Assembly (NCBI GenBank): GCA_019448385.1
Contig: JAGTXO010000015.1
Coordinates: forward strand, 744,001-808,000
From: Diacronema lutheri
Taxonomy: Eukaryota; Haptophyta; Pavlovophyceae; Pavlovales; Pavlovaceae
DNA length: 64,000 nucleotides
Direction of reading: 5' to 3'
The position numbers were made by a program, and so were the translations under genes. The number at the start of each line of letters is the position of its first letter. The first letter of the stretch is position 1. This document shows, one piece after another, positions 62,201 to 64,000 of this stretch. The notes beneath the pieces were generated by a model that did not search any database, was not told the DNA's origin, and was given only the letters and a program-made list of their open reading frames with translations.

Positions 62201-62876
62201 TCCAGTACGAGCTCTACTGCTTCCAGCGGGGCCTCGAGGTCGTGTCGAGCCGCGAGGCGCTGCAGCGTTCGCTCATCCGCCACTTCAACTGCCGCGTGCA
62301 CGCCTCGTCCGCCGTGCTGTACGTTGGCTGCCGGTGGAAGTACGCGGACGAAGCGGCGGGCGCGTCGGCCTCGCGCATCGTGGCGAATCTGCGCCCGAGC
62401 AGGCCGGAGCTGTCACCTAGCATGCTCTTCGACGACTACAAGAAGACGATCGGCGCCTTTTTGAACGAGCACCTCGTCGTCGACCGGCAGCCGACGTCGA
62501 GCGTGCTCGCTGAGCGGCCCGAGCGCGACGGCTCGCGCACGTTTGGCGCGGAGCTGAGCGCCTTCTGCGCGGCGCACGAGCGGCGCGAGCCGTCCAACGT
62601 GGCGGTGCTCTACGAGCTGGCCAACCGCGGCATCACCATCACCAAGCTCAGGAAGCGCACGGTGTACGGGCTGCGCCTCGACGAGGCTGCGACCAACATG
62701 CTCTCGTCCGACAGGACGGTCGTCGAGGTGCTCACCGTCCTCTTCCACTTTGTGCTCATGTTCATGCCCGGCCTGCTCATCCTCTGCGTCGCGCTCTTCT
62801 CGCAGGTGCGCGCGCCGCGCCCGCCGCCCGCCTCGCGCCGCTTTCGCCCCATGCTTTAACCCCTCGCCCTTGTTGC

Positions 62877-62908
<32 letters not shown>

Positions 62909-64000
62909 CCCTACCCCCCCCACCCCCGCCCCCACTCCCCCCGCTCCTACTCCCTGTGCGATCCCTGCGATGCGTGTCGCGCAGGAGGTGTTCGCGCACA
63001 CCACCGCGACGCGCATGCCGCTCATGTGGCAGCACTACTTTGCAATCCAGGAGCCCGAACGGTCCTTCTTCACCGGCGCCTTCTTCTCGGCCCACGGCCC
63101 GCAGCTCGCTGCAGCTGTGCGCGTCGAGGTCTTCGAGCTGTGCGTGTTTGGCGCGGCGACGCTGCTGCACATGGTGATCCACTACATGGACAGCCGCGCC
63201 GTGCTGCCCAGGCTCTTCCAGCGGCTGTACGGCGTGATCTTCTGGGTGCACACGATGGCGCTGCTGCTGCACGTCAGCCTGACGGCCAGCTGGTGCCTCC
63301 TCGCCGCCGTCCTCGACCCGACGCACTTCTTGCCGACGGGCACGGCGATCGTCGTCGCCATCATTGTCGTCTCGACGACGCGCCGCCAGCTCGGCGCGGC
63401 TGCGGGCAGGCTGCGGCTCGCGCTCACGCACGGCTTCGAGCAGCGGCTACAAAAGGTGCTGCACCGCGCGCTCGAGCTCGGCTTGGCCGCGCAGCTCAAG
63501 GCGCAGAAGGCCGAAGTGCTCGAGATCGGCCTGAGCGCCAACCAGCTCCTCCTACCCGACGGCGGCTCGCTCCTCAACGACGGCGCCGCCGGGCTGCTCA
63601 CGCCCAGGCAGGCGCAGGGCGCCGAGAAGGACCGGAAGAGCGCCACAACGGAGGCCGCGCTCAAGGGGACTGGCGACGCGCAGGGTGAAGCGGCGCGCAG
63701 GGACACGGCGCAGAAGCTCCTCCCGTCCGACGTCTTCAACATGCTCGCCAAGGGCTCGAAGAGCAGCAAGAGCGGTCTCGAGACCGCGCTCGACGTCGCG
63801 GAGTTTGAGGCGCTCTTCGACAAGCTCGACCTCGACATCTCTCGCGCGCGCCGCGAGCAGCTCTTCGCGTACATGGACATGAGCGGTGCGCCATGCCGCC
63901 GCGCCCCTGCGCGCGCCCGGGCGCGCGGCATGGACGCCTGTTGCGCCCGCGGCTCGCTCGCGCGCGCCCCACCCCGCGGCGCGGCGCGCGTCGCGCGTCG
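59240..64000 (+). CDS. Large multi-pass membrane protein with EF-hand loops (3' end outside window)
   Basis: Exons 59240-61186, 61312-62805 and 62985-63885, all phase 0 up to the last donor (G|GTGCGCC at 63886), after which the gene leaves the window. Donors are GTGCGC; acceptors are GCACAG and GCGCAG. The N-terminus (MGVACSRP) has Gly2 and Cys5, compatible with lipidation. A first TM helix lies near LLSLVCCMGLLASSLTVFHL. A long beta-rich ectodomain includes a canonical EF-hand loop (DADRDAFVNRQE, about 60313). Later helices lie at 61590-61660, 62720-62800, 63130-63180 and 63230-63390. The C-terminal part ends in DKLDLDISRARREQLFAYMD, an EF-hand-like helix interrupted by the last intron. Ca2+-regulated channel or sensor is a guess; no family recognised. 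Confidence 0.62.
62878..62907 (+). repeat. C30 homopolymer in intron
   Basis: An uninterrupted run of 30 C in the 179-bp intron 62806-62984, followed by further C-rich sequence up to the acceptor. Confidence 0.9.

Noticed and set aside
1-64000. tRNA, rRNA or snRNA genes
   Set aside because: No convincing B-box plus acceptor-stem arrangement or rRNA-like block was seen by eye on either strand; a covariance-model scan would be decisive.

Overview
The window is nuclear DNA of a photosynthetic eukaryote with very high GC content (well over 70 % by eye) and short spliceosomal introns of about 87-270 bp. The best guess is a haptophyte or another alga with a red-derived secondary plastid. Supporting this are a bipartite plastid/thylakoid-lumen presequence with a phenylalanine at the cleavage region, a mitochondrial-type presequence, eukaryotic markers (VPS13, CCT zeta, RAD6-type E2, Mss4/RABIF, UGPase, sialyltransferase) and a eukaryotic Fanzor (TnpB-like) nuclease. 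Most introns use an unusual GTGCGN donor, and at least two are best explained as GC-AG introns. High GC means few stop codons, so nearly every gene is shadowed by long spurious ORFs. I chose reading frames from family motifs and splice phases.

Left gene block (1-27142): the 3' part of a giant VPS13 lipid-transfer protein; a secreted WSC-domain membrane protein; a GT61 glycosyltransferase; an NDK-like mitochondrial protein with a (GCC)n-filled intron; an MFS transporter; an IQ-motif/PLAT-domain protein; a long coiled-coil protein; a phytanoyl-CoA-dioxygenase-like protein; a six-exon UDP-glucose pyrophosphorylase; and a small predicted thylakoid-lumen protein. Several genes are divergent pairs, one with start codons only 33 bp apart.

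Accessory block (27143-49011): a decayed minus-strand gene, a 313-bp fold-back element with perfect 85-bp inverted repeats, and a frameshifted PIF1-type helicase relic. After these comes the most remarkable feature, a gene of at least 15 kb (33161-48560) encoding about 5,000 residues. I reconstruct four exons. In order it carries a USP/C19 ubiquitin protease, an Ulp1-like protease, a YqaJ/lambda-exonuclease-type nuclease, a chromodomain and a C-terminal Fanzor RuvC nuclease with an intact D-E-D triad and four cysteines. This looks like the body of a large, possibly undescribed mobile element. I recognise no classical transposase, and its ends are not defined.

Right gene block (49012-64000): Mss4/RABIF; a small ORF sharing its promoter; a RAD6-like E2; an unrecognised gene; CCT zeta; a GT29 sialyltransferase-like enzyme; a SAM-methyltransferase-like protein; an NhaC-type Na+/H+ antiporter; and the 5' part of a large EF-hand multi-pass membrane protein running off the window. 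These are housekeeping, trafficking and glycan genes, so the accessory block appears to be inserted in an ordinary gene-dense chromosomal region.
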